A stretch of DNA of 64,000 nt from JAJDOD01 sp039024895 (lineage in GTDB: Bacteria > Pseudomonadota > Alphaproteobacteria > Rhodobacterales > Rhodobacteraceae). Location of the stretch: positions 1 to 64,000 of the forward strand of contig JBCCPJ010000018.1 of the NCBI GenBank assembly GCA_039024895.1, read 5' to 3'. Under the pieces are notes generated by a model, which saw nothing but the letters and a program-made list of their open reading frames with translations, had not been told where the DNA came from and ran no database searches. Below, piece by piece: positions 25,729-34,007 of the stretch. The position numbers and the translations under genes were made by a program. Position 1 is the stretch's first letter, and every line of letters starts with the position of its first letter.

Positions 25729-27048
25729 ATGAAAAAGAAAACAACCGCCGCGCTCATCGCGGCGCTCACGACGTCAGTCAGCTTACCATCTCTTGCCGCA
25801 GCGGAAGATCTGACACTCTGCTGGGCAGCTTGGGATCCGGCGAACGCGCTGGTGGAACTTTCGAAGGAGTTCGAAGCGCAATCTGGCCATACGATGAATT
25901 TCGAGTTCGTGCCTTGGCCGAATTTCGCGGACCGCATGCTGAACGAATTGAATTCCGGCGGTAAGCTCTGCGACCTTTTGATTGGCGACAGTCAATGGAT
26001 CGGCGGCGGCGCCGAAAACGAGCATTACGTCAAATTGAACGACTTCTTTGACGCCGAAAGCATCAGCATGGATGACTTCGCGCCGGCCACGGTCTACGCC
26101 TATTCAACATGGCCGAAAGGCACGCCGAACTATTACGCGCTGCCTGCAATGGGCGACGCTAACGGCTGGTTCTATCGCGCGGACTGGTTCGCCGATCCGG
26201 AAATCCAGGCGGCTTACAAAGAAGCCACTGGCGAAGATCTCCGCGAGCCTCAGTCACAGAAAGAGCTGCTGCAAATCGCCCAGTTCTTCCAGGGCCGCGA
26301 GATCGGTGGGAAAACGGTCTACGGTGCGGCGATCTTCACCGAGCGGGGCTCGGAAGGCATTACCATGGGCGTGACATCCGCGTTGTATCCTTGGGGCTTC
26401 AAGTATGAAAACACTCCAGGCTCGTATGACATGGAAGGCGCTGTAAATTCCCCTGAAGCGGTCGAAGCGCTTGAATTCTACAAAGAGTTCTACGAAACAG
26501 CTACGCCGCCGGGCTACACGAACAGCTATATGGGCGAGAGCCTTGATGCGTTTAAATCCGGTCAGGTCGCGATGGCGATGAACTGGTTCGCGTTCTTCCC
26601 GGGCCTCTATGCTGACCCGGCCACAGGTGGCGACAAGATCGATTTCTTCGTCAACCCACCGCAAAATCAGGCAGCCTCGACCCTTGGCGGTCAGGGTATC
26701 AGCGTGGTCGCGTATTCCGACAAGCAGGACGCTGCTCTTGAGTATATCAAGTGGTTTGCCCAGCCTGATGTGCAGGCGAAATGGTGGGAGCTTGGCGGCT
26801 ACTCAGCCCATAACGCGGTGCTGAACGACCCGGGCTTTGTCGAGAGCCAGCCCTTTGCTGGAGACTTCTTGGAAGCAATGGATGCCGTGCAGGATTTCTG
26901 GCAGGAGCCAGCCTACGCTGAGCTACTGCTGGCCATGCAGAAACGCATCCATGACTATGTGGTCGCCGATCAGGGTACTGCACAGGAAGCGCTCGACAAG
27001 CTAATCGAGGATTGGACAGAAACCTTCGAAGACGAAGGTAAGCTGTAA
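25729..27048 (+). CDS. ABC transporter extracellular sugar-binding protein (family 1)
   Basis: A 439-residue solute-binding protein. The signal peptide (MKKKTTAALIAALTTSVSLP, cleaved after AAA) is preceded by GGGAGGAC. The mature protein shows cluster D, family-1 carbohydrate-binding features: ELSKEFEAQSGHTMNFEFVP, the Asp-rich CDLLIGDSQWIGGGAENEHY, YYALPAMGDANGWFYRADWF and FKSGQVAMAMNWFAFFPGLY, with many aromatic residues for stacking on a sugar. It is the first gene of the rightward operon and is followed by two hairpins before the permeases. The ligand is unknown; the downstream enzymes suggest a pentose, a polyol or a glycoside. Confidence 0.92.
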   Translation: MKKKTTAALIAALTTSVSLPSLAAAEDLTLCWAAWDPANALVELSKEFEAQSGHTMNFEFVPWPNFADRMLNELNSGGKLCDLLIGDSQWIGGGAENEHYVKLNDFFDAESISMDDFAPATVYAYSTWPKGTPNYYALPAMGDANGWFYRADWFADPEIQAAYKEATGEDLREPQSQKELLQIAQFFQGREIGGKTVYGAAIFTERGSEGITMGVTSALYPWGFKYENTPGSYDMEGAVNSPEAVEALEFYKEFYETATPPGYTNSYMGESLDAFKSGQVAMAMNWFAFFPGLYADPATGGDKIDFFVNPPQNQAASTLGGQGISVVAYSDKQDAALEYIKWFAQPDVQAKWWELGGYSAHNAVLNDPGFVESQPFAGDFLEAMDAVQDFWQEPAYAELLLAMQKRIHDYVVADQGTAQEALDKLIEDWTETFEDEGKL

Positions 27049-27058
27049 CGATCACTCC

Positions 27059-27118
27059 CGACCGGGCCCACGCGGCCCGGTCGCCTTGTGCGGGGCAATA
27101 CTTCTCCCCGCACCTTTT
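27059..27118 (+). terminator. Two tandem hairpins between binding-protein and permease genes (attenuator/mRNA stabiliser)
   Basis: Hairpin 1 has ten-base arms CGACCGGGCC (27059-27068) and GGCCCGGTCG (27074-27083) with a five-base loop. Hairpin 2 has eight-base arms GTGCGGGG (27088-27095) and CCCCGCAC (27106-27113), followed by C-TTTT. The second resembles a weak intrinsic terminator, the first a stabilising stem. Such structures behind the binding-protein gene commonly raise its expression above that of the permease genes. Confidence 0.75.
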
Positions 27119-27138
27119 GAAACCGAGCGAGACCGCCC

Positions 27139-28086
27139 ATGTCAGATGGCACGATGGATCGCGTTGCACAGGCAACGCCCAAGAGAGTTGCACGCAAAAT
27201 CAGAGGCTTGTCTGACCGCGCGATTGCTTGGATCTTCGTGGCGCCCACGATCTTCCTTTTGCTCGCGATCAATATTTTTCCGTTAATCTGGACGATCCAG
27301 CTCAGCTTCACCAACTTTCGCGCCAACAGGCTGAACCGTGAGGTCGAGAACATTGGTTTGCGCAACTACGAGCGGATACTGACCGATAGCGACATTTGGC
27401 TGAACATGCAGGCCACCGCGCATTTTCTATTCTGGACGATCACCCTTCAGGTGCTCATCGGGTTCACGCTTGCCTATCTGATCAACAAGAACTTCAAAGG
27501 TTCACCCTTTTGGACGACTGTAATTGTTCTGCCGATGATGTTGTCGCCTGCCGTGGTTGGGAACTTCTGGAAGTTTCTCTACCAACCGCAAATCGGGCTC
27601 TTCAATTACATCGTTAGTTTCTTCACCGGACGCGACCCGTCGAGTTTTGAGATGCTCGGGCAGGTGAATTTGGCGCCCTGGTCGATCGTCATTGTCGACA
27701 CGTGGATGTGGACGCCCTTCGTGATGTTGATCTGCCTGGCAGGTCTCCGTTCGATCCCAGACTATATCTATGAGGCCGCCGAGATCGACCGCGCTTCGAA
27801 ACTACGGCAATTCTTCACGATCACGATCCCGATGGTGTTGCCGTTCCTTATGCTTGCCGTGCTGTTCCGTGGCATCGAGAACTTCAAGATGTTCGATCTG
27901 GTGGTGCAGCTGACGGGTGGCGGTCCAGGCTCGACGACAGAACTGACATCGATCAACCTCAAGCGGGAGGCGTTTGAGAAATGGCGGACCGGCTATGCAT
28001 CAGCTTACGCGATCATCCTCTTCGTCACGGTCTTCGGCCTCGCCTCCATCTATGTGAAGGCGCTCAACAAAGTGAAGGAGCGCTAA
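27139..28086 (+). CDS. ABC sugar permease 1 (MalF-type)
   Basis: A 315-residue inner-membrane permease with six predicted helices. After a polar N-terminus, helix 1 is AIAWIFVAPTIFLLLAINIF and the region IQLSFTNFRANRL is typical of MalF/UgpA-type proteins. The cytoplasmic EAA loop, which docks the ATPase, reads YEAAEIDRASKLRQFFTITIP. A second ATG 15 bases downstream is possible; neither start has a strong ribosome site. It is followed after one base by the second permease. The helix pattern and the EAA loop make the call secure. Confidence 0.92.
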   Translation: MSDGTMDRVAQATPKRVARKIRGLSDRAIAWIFVAPTIFLLLAINIFPLIWTIQLSFTNFRANRLNREVENIGLRNYERILTDSDIWLNMQATAHFLFWTITLQVLIGFTLAYLINKNFKGSPFWTTVIVLPMMLSPAVVGNFWKFLYQPQIGLFNYIVSFFTGRDPSSFEMLGQVNLAPWSIVIVDTWMWTPFVMLICLAGLRSIPDYIYEAAEIDRASKLRQFFTITIPMVLPFLMLAVLFRGIENFKMFDLVVQLTGGGPGSTTELTSINLKREAFEKWRTGYASAYAIILFVTVFGLASIYVKALNKVKER

Positions 28087-28087
28087 G

Positions 28088-29026
28088 ATGAGTGCTCACG
28101 CGATTAACGCCCCATCCTCGCGCCAGAAATGGGTCGCTGGAACGCTGGTTATTCTTTATGCGCTGATTACCATGATCCCGCTGGCTTGGATCATGCTGAC
28201 GGGCTTCAAAAGCCCCGCCGATGCAATCAGCTATCCGCCCAAGGTCGTTTTTGAGCCAACGCTCGAAGGTTATGTGAACCTGTTCACCACACGCACGCGG
28301 CAAACCCAGGAGTTTCTGGACGCTAACCCGCCGGAGACATGGGCGGATGAAATTGTGCGCCAATACGACATGGTCATCGTGGGGCCTTCGAAATTCGGCG
28401 AGCGCTTTCTGAACTCGGTCATCATCGGCTTTGGCTCAACATTCCTGTCGGTGTTTCTTGGAACACTTGCCGCCTATGCCTTCAGCCGATTCAAGATACC
28501 CCTCGCGGATGACCTTTTGTTTTTCATTCTCAGTACGCGGATGATGCCACCTATCGCCGTCGCGATCCCAATCTTCCTGATGTACCGCAACCTTGGTCTG
28601 TCGGACACGCATCTCGGCATGATCCTGCTGTATACCGCCGTTAACATCTCTCTCGCGGTTTGGCTTTTGAAGGGTTTCATCGACGAAATACCACGCGAGT
28701 ACGAAGAGGCCGCCCTCATCGATGGGTACACCCGCTTTCAGGCTTTTTACAAAGTGGTGTTGCCGCAAGCCGCGACCGGCATCGCATCCACCGCAATTTT
28801 CTGCCTGATCTTTGCCTGGAACGAATACGCCTTCGCCGTTCTGTTGACCTCAGCTACCGCCCAGACCGCCCCGCCCTTTATCCCGACGATCATCGGCGTC
28901 GGCGGGCTCGATTGGCCTGCCATCGCGGCAGCGGCCACGATTTTCCTCTTGCCTGTCATGATTTTCACCATCCTTTTGCGCAAACACTTGCTGCGCGGGA
29001 TTACCTTCGGAGCCGTCCGCAAATGA
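28088..29026 (+). CDS. ABC sugar permease 2 (MalG-type)
   Basis: A 312-residue permease with six helices. Helix 1 is TLVILYALITMIPLAWIMLT, followed by a long periplasmic segment and GERFLNSVIIGFGSTFLSVF. The EAA loop is YEEAALIDGYTRFQAFYKVVLP. AAGG-type ribosome binding comes from AAGGAG seven bases before the ATG. The long loop between helices 1 and 2 (about 90 residues, including TRTRQTQEFLDANPPETWAD) is larger than in many MalG proteins. Its stop overlaps the start of a 64-residue membrane protein (ATGA). Confidence 0.92.
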   Translation: MSAHAINAPSSRQKWVAGTLVILYALITMIPLAWIMLTGFKSPADAISYPPKVVFEPTLEGYVNLFTTRTRQTQEFLDANPPETWADEIVRQYDMVIVGPSKFGERFLNSVIIGFGSTFLSVFLGTLAAYAFSRFKIPLADDLLFFILSTRMMPPIAVAIPIFLMYRNLGLSDTHLGMILLYTAVNISLAVWLLKGFIDEIPREYEEAALIDGYTRFQAFYKVVLPQAATGIASTAIFCLIFAWNEYAFAVLLTSATAQTAPPFIPTIIGVGGLDWPAIAAAATIFLLPVMIFTILLRKHLLRGITFGAVRK

Positions 29027-29217
29027 GCAGTTTTTTCACTGGCCTCCTCCGCTTTCATCGTGGCCCCTGGGAAATGTTGGCCACAATCATCATAGCCCTT
29101 GGGGTGTTCATGCTGATGCAACCCTTTGTGATGTGGGCGTTCACTTACTCCTTCATCACCACATTGGTCGGGACCGTGATGTTTATCATCGTCTCGCATT
29201 TCCCGGAAGGCGACTGA
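29023..29217 (+). CDS. 64-residue membrane protein inside the ABC operon
   Basis: A short gene with four-base overlaps at both ends: ATGA with the permease and TGATG with the first ATPase gene. The product has a basic, amphipathic start (SSFFTGLLRFHRGPWEM) and two hydrophobic helices (LATIIIALGVFMLMQPFVMW and FITTLVGTVMFIIVSHF). Its tight placement shows that it is translated. In the glycerol ABC system GlpPQSTUV a small membrane protein of unknown role (GlpU) also accompanies two permeases and two ATPases; this one occupies a similar place but does not look like the same family. A role in assembling or regulating the transporter is inferred. Confidence 0.8.
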   Translation: MSSFFTGLLRFHRGPWEMLATIIIALGVFMLMQPFVMWAFTYSFITTLVGTVMFIIVSHFPEGD

Positions 29218-30311
29218 TGGCCGAGATCGTGATCAAGGACGTCCGCAAGGAATTCGGCGACTTCGTCGCGGTGAAGGAAAGCTCCTTCACCATCGAGGAC
29301 GGCGAGTTCTTTATGCTGCTTGGCCCCTCGGGCTGCGGGAAGACAACCACCTTGCGCATGATTGCCGGGCTTGAATTGCCAACGAGTGGCGAGATTTACC
29401 TCGACGGCGAGGAAATCGCGCAGCGCGCGCCCTCTGAACGCGACATCGCCTTCGTGTTCCAGATGTTCGCGCTCTACCCGCATATGAATGTCTACAACAA
29501 CCTCGCCTATCCGCTGAAAAGCCAGGGGATGTCCCGCGCGCAGATCAAATCGAAGATCGACGAGGTGGCGGGCATTCTCGGCATCACCGACATTCTGAGG
29601 AAGCCAGTAGGCGGCCTCTCGGGTGGCGATCGCCAGCGCGTCGCGCTTGGCCGCGCCATCGTGCGCGAGCCAAAAGCTTTCATGATGGACGAACCGTTGG
29701 GCGCTCTCGATGCCGAGTTCCGCGAGCATATGGCCGAAGAACTCCGCGCCCTGCATGACCGGATGGGCGCCACCACCGTCTACGTGACCCATGATCAGCT
29801 CGAAGCGATGCAGATGGGCGACAAGATCGTTGTGATGAACAATGCCGTGGTGGAACAGTTCGGGACCCCGCAAGAAATCTACGACAAGCCTGCCACCATG
29901 TTTGTGGCTGACTTCATTGGCTCACCGTCAATGAACTTCCTCGATTTCTCCGGCACGCTCGCGAATGGTGACACAGCCGTCGACCTCAACGGTCACCCCA
30001 TGGGCGTACCCGAAGCGCGCGAAGGGGCGAGCGGCGATCTGGTTTTTGGCGTTCGCCCGGAACATATCCGCTTGGCCGACGACGGCACCTATCGGGGCGA
30101 GGTTCTGGCCACCGAGTACCTTGGCACAACGCAGATTGTCACGATCCAGACAGCCAATGGGGATCTGAAGGCGCGGATCGCATCCGATCAACACGCCACG
30201 GTTGGGGAAAGCGTGGGTCTGTCCTTCGATGCAGGCACCGTCACCTTGTTCGACAAGTCGTCAGGGCGCGCACTCAAGTCGGCGCTGAATGAAGGAGTGC
30301 TCCATGGCTGA
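29217..30311 (+). CDS. ABC sugar-transporter ATPase 1 (MalK/UgpC type)
   Basis: A 364-residue ATPase. The nucleotide-binding domain has Walker A LLGPSGCGKTTTLRMIAGLE, Q-loop VFQMFALYPHMNVYNN, signature LSGGDRQRVALGRA with a D in place of the usual E/Q, Walker B AFMMDEPLGALDAE and the switch His in YVTHDQLEAMQMGD. A C-terminal TOBE/MalK regulatory domain includes GDLVFGVRPEHIRLADDG. The ATG at 29217 overlaps the stop of the small membrane gene. It should form a heterodimer with the second ATPase, encoded directly after it with an eight-base overlap. Confidence 0.94.
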   Translation: MAEIVIKDVRKEFGDFVAVKESSFTIEDGEFFMLLGPSGCGKTTTLRMIAGLELPTSGEIYLDGEEIAQRAPSERDIAFVFQMFALYPHMNVYNNLAYPLKSQGMSRAQIKSKIDEVAGILGITDILRKPVGGLSGGDRQRVALGRAIVREPKAFMMDEPLGALDAEFREHMAEELRALHDRMGATTVYVTHDQLEAMQMGDKIVVMNNAVVEQFGTPQEIYDKPATMFVADFIGSPSMNFLDFSGTLANGDTAVDLNGHPMGVPEAREGASGDLVFGVRPEHIRLADDGTYRGEVLATEYLGTTQIVTIQTANGDLKARIASDQHATVGESVGLSFDAGTVTLFDKSSGRALKSALNEGVLHG

Positions 30312-31302
30312 GGTTAGTCTTCGCTCTGTCTCAAAGGCCTTTGGAAAAACGCACGCTGTTGTCGATGTCGATATGACAGTGCCGGACGGGGCATTCGTGG
30401 TCCTTTTGGGGCCGACCGGCGCAGGTAAAACCACAACACTCCGGCTTATCGCAGGCCTCGAAAAACCGGACAGTGGCGAAATTCAAATCGGGGGCGAAAG
30501 CGTGACGGGCATGACACCGGCACAGCGCGATGTGGCGATGGTGTTCCAGCAATACTCGCTCTATCCGCATCTTAGTGTGCGCGACAACCTCGCCTTCCCG
30601 TTACGCTCTCCGATCCTGAAAACGCCCGAGGATGTGATTACACGCAAGGTGCAGGAGGTCGCAGAAGTTCTGCACATCCCGCACAAACTCGACAACAAGG
30701 CGACCGAGTTGTCGGGCGGCGAAATGCAGCGCGTCTCCATCGGTCGGGCGCTTGTGCGGGACCCGTCGATTTACCTGATGGATGAACCGTTATCATCGCT
30801 TGACGCCAAGCTCCGCGCCGACCTTCGTGTCGAGTTAAAACGCATCCATGCGGAGCTTGCCGCGACGTTGCTCTATGTCACACATGACCAGATCGAAGCC
30901 ATGACCATGGCCAGCCATATCGGCGTGCTCGACGAAGGCCGATTGGTGCAGTTTGGCAGCCCGCGCGAGATCTATGAGGACCCGAAAACAGTCTATGTCG
31001 CTGCGCGTTTGGGTCAGCCTCGGATCAATCTTTTGCCGGTCGGCCTGCTGGATGCCGCAGCACCAAGTAACGCAACCACGATGGGGCTCCGACCTGAACA
31101 TATTCGCCAAGGCGAAGGGAAAGAGGCGCACGTGACGCGCGTCGAACATCTGGGGGACCAAACCAGACTTCACCTCAAACTCGGCGAGCATGAAGTTATC
31201 ACGCTCACCGATCCACATAGCACATTGAACCCCGGAGAGATGGTGCAGATCGCGGCGCGGAACCCGATCTATTTTGACACCGACGGCAACCGGGTCGCTT
31301 GA
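30304..31302 (+). CDS. ABC sugar-transporter ATPase 2 (MalK/UgpC type)
   Basis: A 332-residue ATPase with Walker A LLGPTGAGKTTTLRLIAGLE, Q-loop VFQQYSLYPHLSVRDN, signature LSGGEMQRVSIGRA, Walker B IYLMDEPLSSLDAK, switch YVTHDQIEAMTMAS and a shorter TOBE region with TTMGLRPEHIRQGEG. An in-frame ATG at 30289 exists, but AAGGAG lies seven bases before the ATG at 30304. Two different ATPases in one importer is a layout known from glycerol-type (GlpS/GlpT) transporters, while most sugar systems use a homodimer. The gene ends 12 bases before the kinase gene. Confidence 0.94.
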   Translation: MAEVSLRSVSKAFGKTHAVVDVDMTVPDGAFVVLLGPTGAGKTTTLRLIAGLEKPDSGEIQIGGESVTGMTPAQRDVAMVFQQYSLYPHLSVRDNLAFPLRSPILKTPEDVITRKVQEVAEVLHIPHKLDNKATELSGGEMQRVSIGRALVRDPSIYLMDEPLSSLDAKLRADLRVELKRIHAELAATLLYVTHDQIEAMTMASHIGVLDEGRLVQFGSPREIYEDPKTVYVAARLGQPRINLLPVGLLDAAAPSNATTMGLRPEHIRQGEGKEAHVTRVEHLGDQTRLHLKLGEHEVITLTDPHSTLNPGEMVQIAARNPIYFDTDGNRVA

Positions 31303-31314
31303 ACGGAGGACAGG

Positions 31315-32943
31315 ATGGCGCAATTCATCAACGCCAAAGAAAATCTGGTTAAAGAGGCCATCGATGGCCTGCTTGCTTGCTCAGGTGGCGCGCTTTCCCG
31401 GCTGGATGGCTACCCGCATATCAAGGTTGTCATCCGGAACGATTGGGATCGCGCGAAGGTGGCTTTGATCTCGGGCGGAGGTTCCGGGCATGAGCCGGCC
31501 CATGCGGGTTTCGTAGGCCCCGGGATGTTGACCGCTGCCGTCTGTGGTGAAGTATTCGCGTCCCCTTCGGTGGAGGCCGTTCTGGCGGCTATACTCGCCG
31601 TCACTGGAGACGCCGGATGCTTGCTCATCGTAAAGAACTACACGGGCGATCGGCTCAACTTCGGTCTCGCCGCTGAGCGCGCACGCGCCCTCGGTCGCAA
31701 GGTCGAAATGGTCGTTGTCGATGATGACATTGCCTTGCCGGAATTGCCGCAGCCACGCGGCGTTGCAGGCACGTTGTTCATCCACAAGATCGCGGGAGCG
31801 ATGGCGGAAGGCGGCGCATCACTAGAAGAAGTCACTGCCGCCGCGAAGCGCGTGATCGGCAATGTCGCTTCTATCGGCAAAAGCCTGGACACCTGCACCG
31901 TGCCGGGCTCCCCAAAAGAAGACCGTATCCCCAGTGGCAAAGCCGAACTCGGGCTTGGTATCCATGGGGAACCGGGCGTTGAGCAAGTCGACTTCGCTGG
32001 CGCTTCAGAGGCCGTGTCTATCGTTATCGACAAGCTGCGCGACCACGCGAAGCATGGTCCATGTGTGGCACTTATGAACAACCTCGGCTCAACGACACCT
32101 CTTGAAATGTCGATCCTGTGTTACGCCTTGGCGGACTCGGGGATTGCCGCGCATATCATCGGCCCTGCACCCATGATGACATCACTCGACATGCACGGGT
32201 TTTCCGTCTCCCTTTTGCCTGTCACCGATGATGACCTTGCTTTGTTGGCAGCCCCAGTACCCATGCCCGCTTGGCCGGGTTTGGCGGAAATTGCCACGGT
32301 GCCGGTTACGCCTCTTCCCGATGGGCTTACGCCGATCGATCCAATTCCTTCACCGAACCAAACGACGCGAAAGGTAATCGAGCAAGTGACCGACTTGTTG
32401 ATCGATGCTGAGGGCGCCTTGAACGAACTCGACGCAAAGTCCGGCGACGGCGACACAGGAAGCACGCTTGCGACCGCAGCCCGCTCGCTGAAAGGCAGCC
32501 TCGACAGAATGCCCCTTGCCGATCTGACACAGCTATTCCCGGCGCTCGGCAATGAGTTAAGCCAGACCATGGGCGGGTCGTCAGGCGTTATCCTCGCGAT
32601 CTATTTCAATGCGGCGGGCGACGCCTGCGCAAGTGGCGCGCCGGTTGAAAAGGCACTTAAGGAAGGTTTGAAGCGTGTCTCCGAAGTTGGCGGCGCGCAA
32701 AAAGGTGACCGTACGATGATCGACGCTCTGGCCCCTGCACTCGAGGCGATGAGCCAGGGCTTGCCCGCTGCGGCGGCGGCGGCACGTGAAGGCGCCGACA
32801 GCACAGCCTCAATTCACAAGGCAAAGGCGGGTCGCGCGGCATATGTACCTTCAGAAAACCTGAAAGGGCATAACGATCCTGGCGCGGAAGCTGTTGCGCT
32901 GCTTTTCGAAGGGCTCGCCAAGGCGGTGGAGGGATCAAGCTGA
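31315..32943 (+). CDS. DhaK-DhaL fused dihydroxyacetone-kinase-family sugar kinase
   Basis: A 542-residue ATP-dependent kinase. Residues 1-330 form DhaK, with LISGGGSGHEPAHAGFVGPG, LLIVKNYTGDRLNF and LGLGIHGEPG, in which the His at about position 217 is the residue that binds the carbonyl of the substrate as a hemiaminal. Residues from about 350 form DhaL, with ALNELDAKSGDGDTGSTL (Asp residues for Mg-ATP) and MGGSSGVILAIYF. All catalytic motifs are present. Fused enzymes of this kind phosphorylate dihydroxyacetone, but relatives act on erythruloses and other short ketoses. It lies between the transporter and isomerase genes, with no FGGY xylulokinase nearby, so it may phosphorylate the ketose formed in this pathway. 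GGAGGACAGG precedes the ATG. Confidence 0.93.
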   Translation: MAQFINAKENLVKEAIDGLLACSGGALSRLDGYPHIKVVIRNDWDRAKVALISGGGSGHEPAHAGFVGPGMLTAAVCGEVFASPSVEAVLAAILAVTGDAGCLLIVKNYTGDRLNFGLAAERARALGRKVEMVVVDDDIALPELPQPRGVAGTLFIHKIAGAMAEGGASLEEVTAAAKRVIGNVASIGKSLDTCTVPGSPKEDRIPSGKAELGLGIHGEPGVEQVDFAGASEAVSIVIDKLRDHAKHGPCVALMNNLGSTTPLEMSILCYALADSGIAAHIIGPAPMMTSLDMHGFSVSLLPVTDDDLALLAAPVPMPAWPGLAEIATVPVTPLPDGLTPIDPIPSPNQTTRKVIEQVTDLLIDAEGALNELDAKSGDGDTGSTLATAARSLKGSLDRMPLADLTQLFPALGNELSQTMGGSSGVILAIYFNAAGDACASGAPVEKALKEGLKRVSEVGGAQKGDRTMIDALAPALEAMSQGLPAAAAAAREGADSTASIHKAKAGRAAYVPSENLKGHNDPGAEAVALLFEGLAKAVEGSS

Positions 32944-32978
32944 CCCAGAACGACCTCTCAACTGTCCCAAAGCCCACC

Positions 32979-34007
32979 GTGAACGACATCGCCCGTGTCG
33001 CGGGTGTTTCGCTCGCAACGGTGGACCGCGTGCTGAACGCGCGTCCCGGCGTGCGCTCTGTGACGATTGAGAAGGTCAACAAGGCAATCGCTGATCTAGG
33101 TTATGTGCGTGATACTGCGGCAGCGAACCTTGCCCGCAAACGCCTATACCGATTGCTTTTCATTATCCCCGAAAGTGCGAATGAGTTCATGCTCGCGCTC
33201 GACAAAGAGATCGATGCGCAAGGTGCGAAACTTGTGCATCAGCGCACCACGTTGCAACGCCTGTCCGTTCGTCCGTTTGACCCGCATTCGGTGGTCGATG
33301 CTCTTGATGCAATCGATCCAGCCGACACCGACGGCGTGGCTGTAATCGGTGTTGAAACACCTGCCGTCCGCGACGCCGTCAAACGTGCCCGTGCGAAGGG
33401 CATCGCCGTTGTGGCATTGGTTTCCGACCTGCCAAGTTCCGAACGTGACCATTTCGTAGGAATCGACAACATCGCCGCCGGCCGAACGGCGGCGCGGCTC
33501 ATGGGACGCTTTGTGCGCGGGGCGGGCCGTATCCTCGTCATCACGGGATCAAGGCTGGCGCGCGACCACCTTGAGCTGCGGAAGGGTTTCGACGCCCTGA
33601 TGTCTGAAGAGTTTCCCGGTCTTGACGTGGTGGCGTCCATTGAGGGCCGCGATGATCCCGAGCTGATCCGCGACATGCTGCCCGAGATCTTCGAAGCCTA
33701 TCCCGACCTGAAGGGCATTTATTCATCGGCGGCAGGAAACCCCGGGTTGATCCAGTTTTTGGAAGCCAAAGGGCCACAAAGGGACCTTGTCGTCATTGCC
33801 CACGAGTTGACGCCCGCCTCACGCGCGGCGCTACGCTCCGGCACATTTGATGCCATTATCAACCAGGACACTGGGCATATCGTGCGCTCGGCGACGCGGC
33901 TCCTGCGCGCGACGCTCGACAAGGTGCCATTCGACGCGACCCAAGAACGCATCCGAATTGATATCTACCTGAAAGAAAACTTGCCGCATCTGGGAGGAGA
34001 GACATGA
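32979..34007 (+). CDS. LacI-family transcriptional regulator
   Basis: About 342 residues or slightly more. The helix-turn-helix and hinge are at the start (VNDIARVAGVSLATVDRVLN, then TIEKVNKAIADLGYVRDTAA), followed by a sugar-binding periplasmic fold with LFIIPESANEFMLALDKEID and IYSSAAGNPGLIQFLEAKG, as in RbsR/XylR-type proteins. The GTG at 32979 has no ribosome site. In the same frame, a CTG at 32940 has GGAGG seven bases upstream, overlaps the kinase stop (CTGA) and would add 13 residues (LTQNDLSTVPKPT), a natural-looking N-terminus; it may be the true start. It probably responds to the transported sugar or its product. Confidence 0.88.
   Translation: MNDIARVAGVSLATVDRVLNARPGVRSVTIEKVNKAIADLGYVRDTAAANLARKRLYRLLFIIPESANEFMLALDKEIDAQGAKLVHQRTTLQRLSVRPFDPHSVVDALDAIDPADTDGVAVIGVETPAVRDAVKRARAKGIAVVALVSDLPSSERDHFVGIDNIAAGRTAARLMGRFVRGAGRILVITGSRLARDHLELRKGFDALMSEEFPGLDVVASIEGRDDPELIRDMLPEIFEAYPDLKGIYSSAAGNPGLIQFLEAKGPQRDLVVIAHELTPASRAALRSGTFDAIINQDTGHIVRSATRLLRATLDKVPFDATQERIRIDIYLKENLPHLGGET

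Noticed and set aside
29217..31302. A recent duplication of one ATPase gene
   Set aside because: The two proteins differ throughout, including signature motifs and C-terminal domains; they are old paralogues that form a pair.
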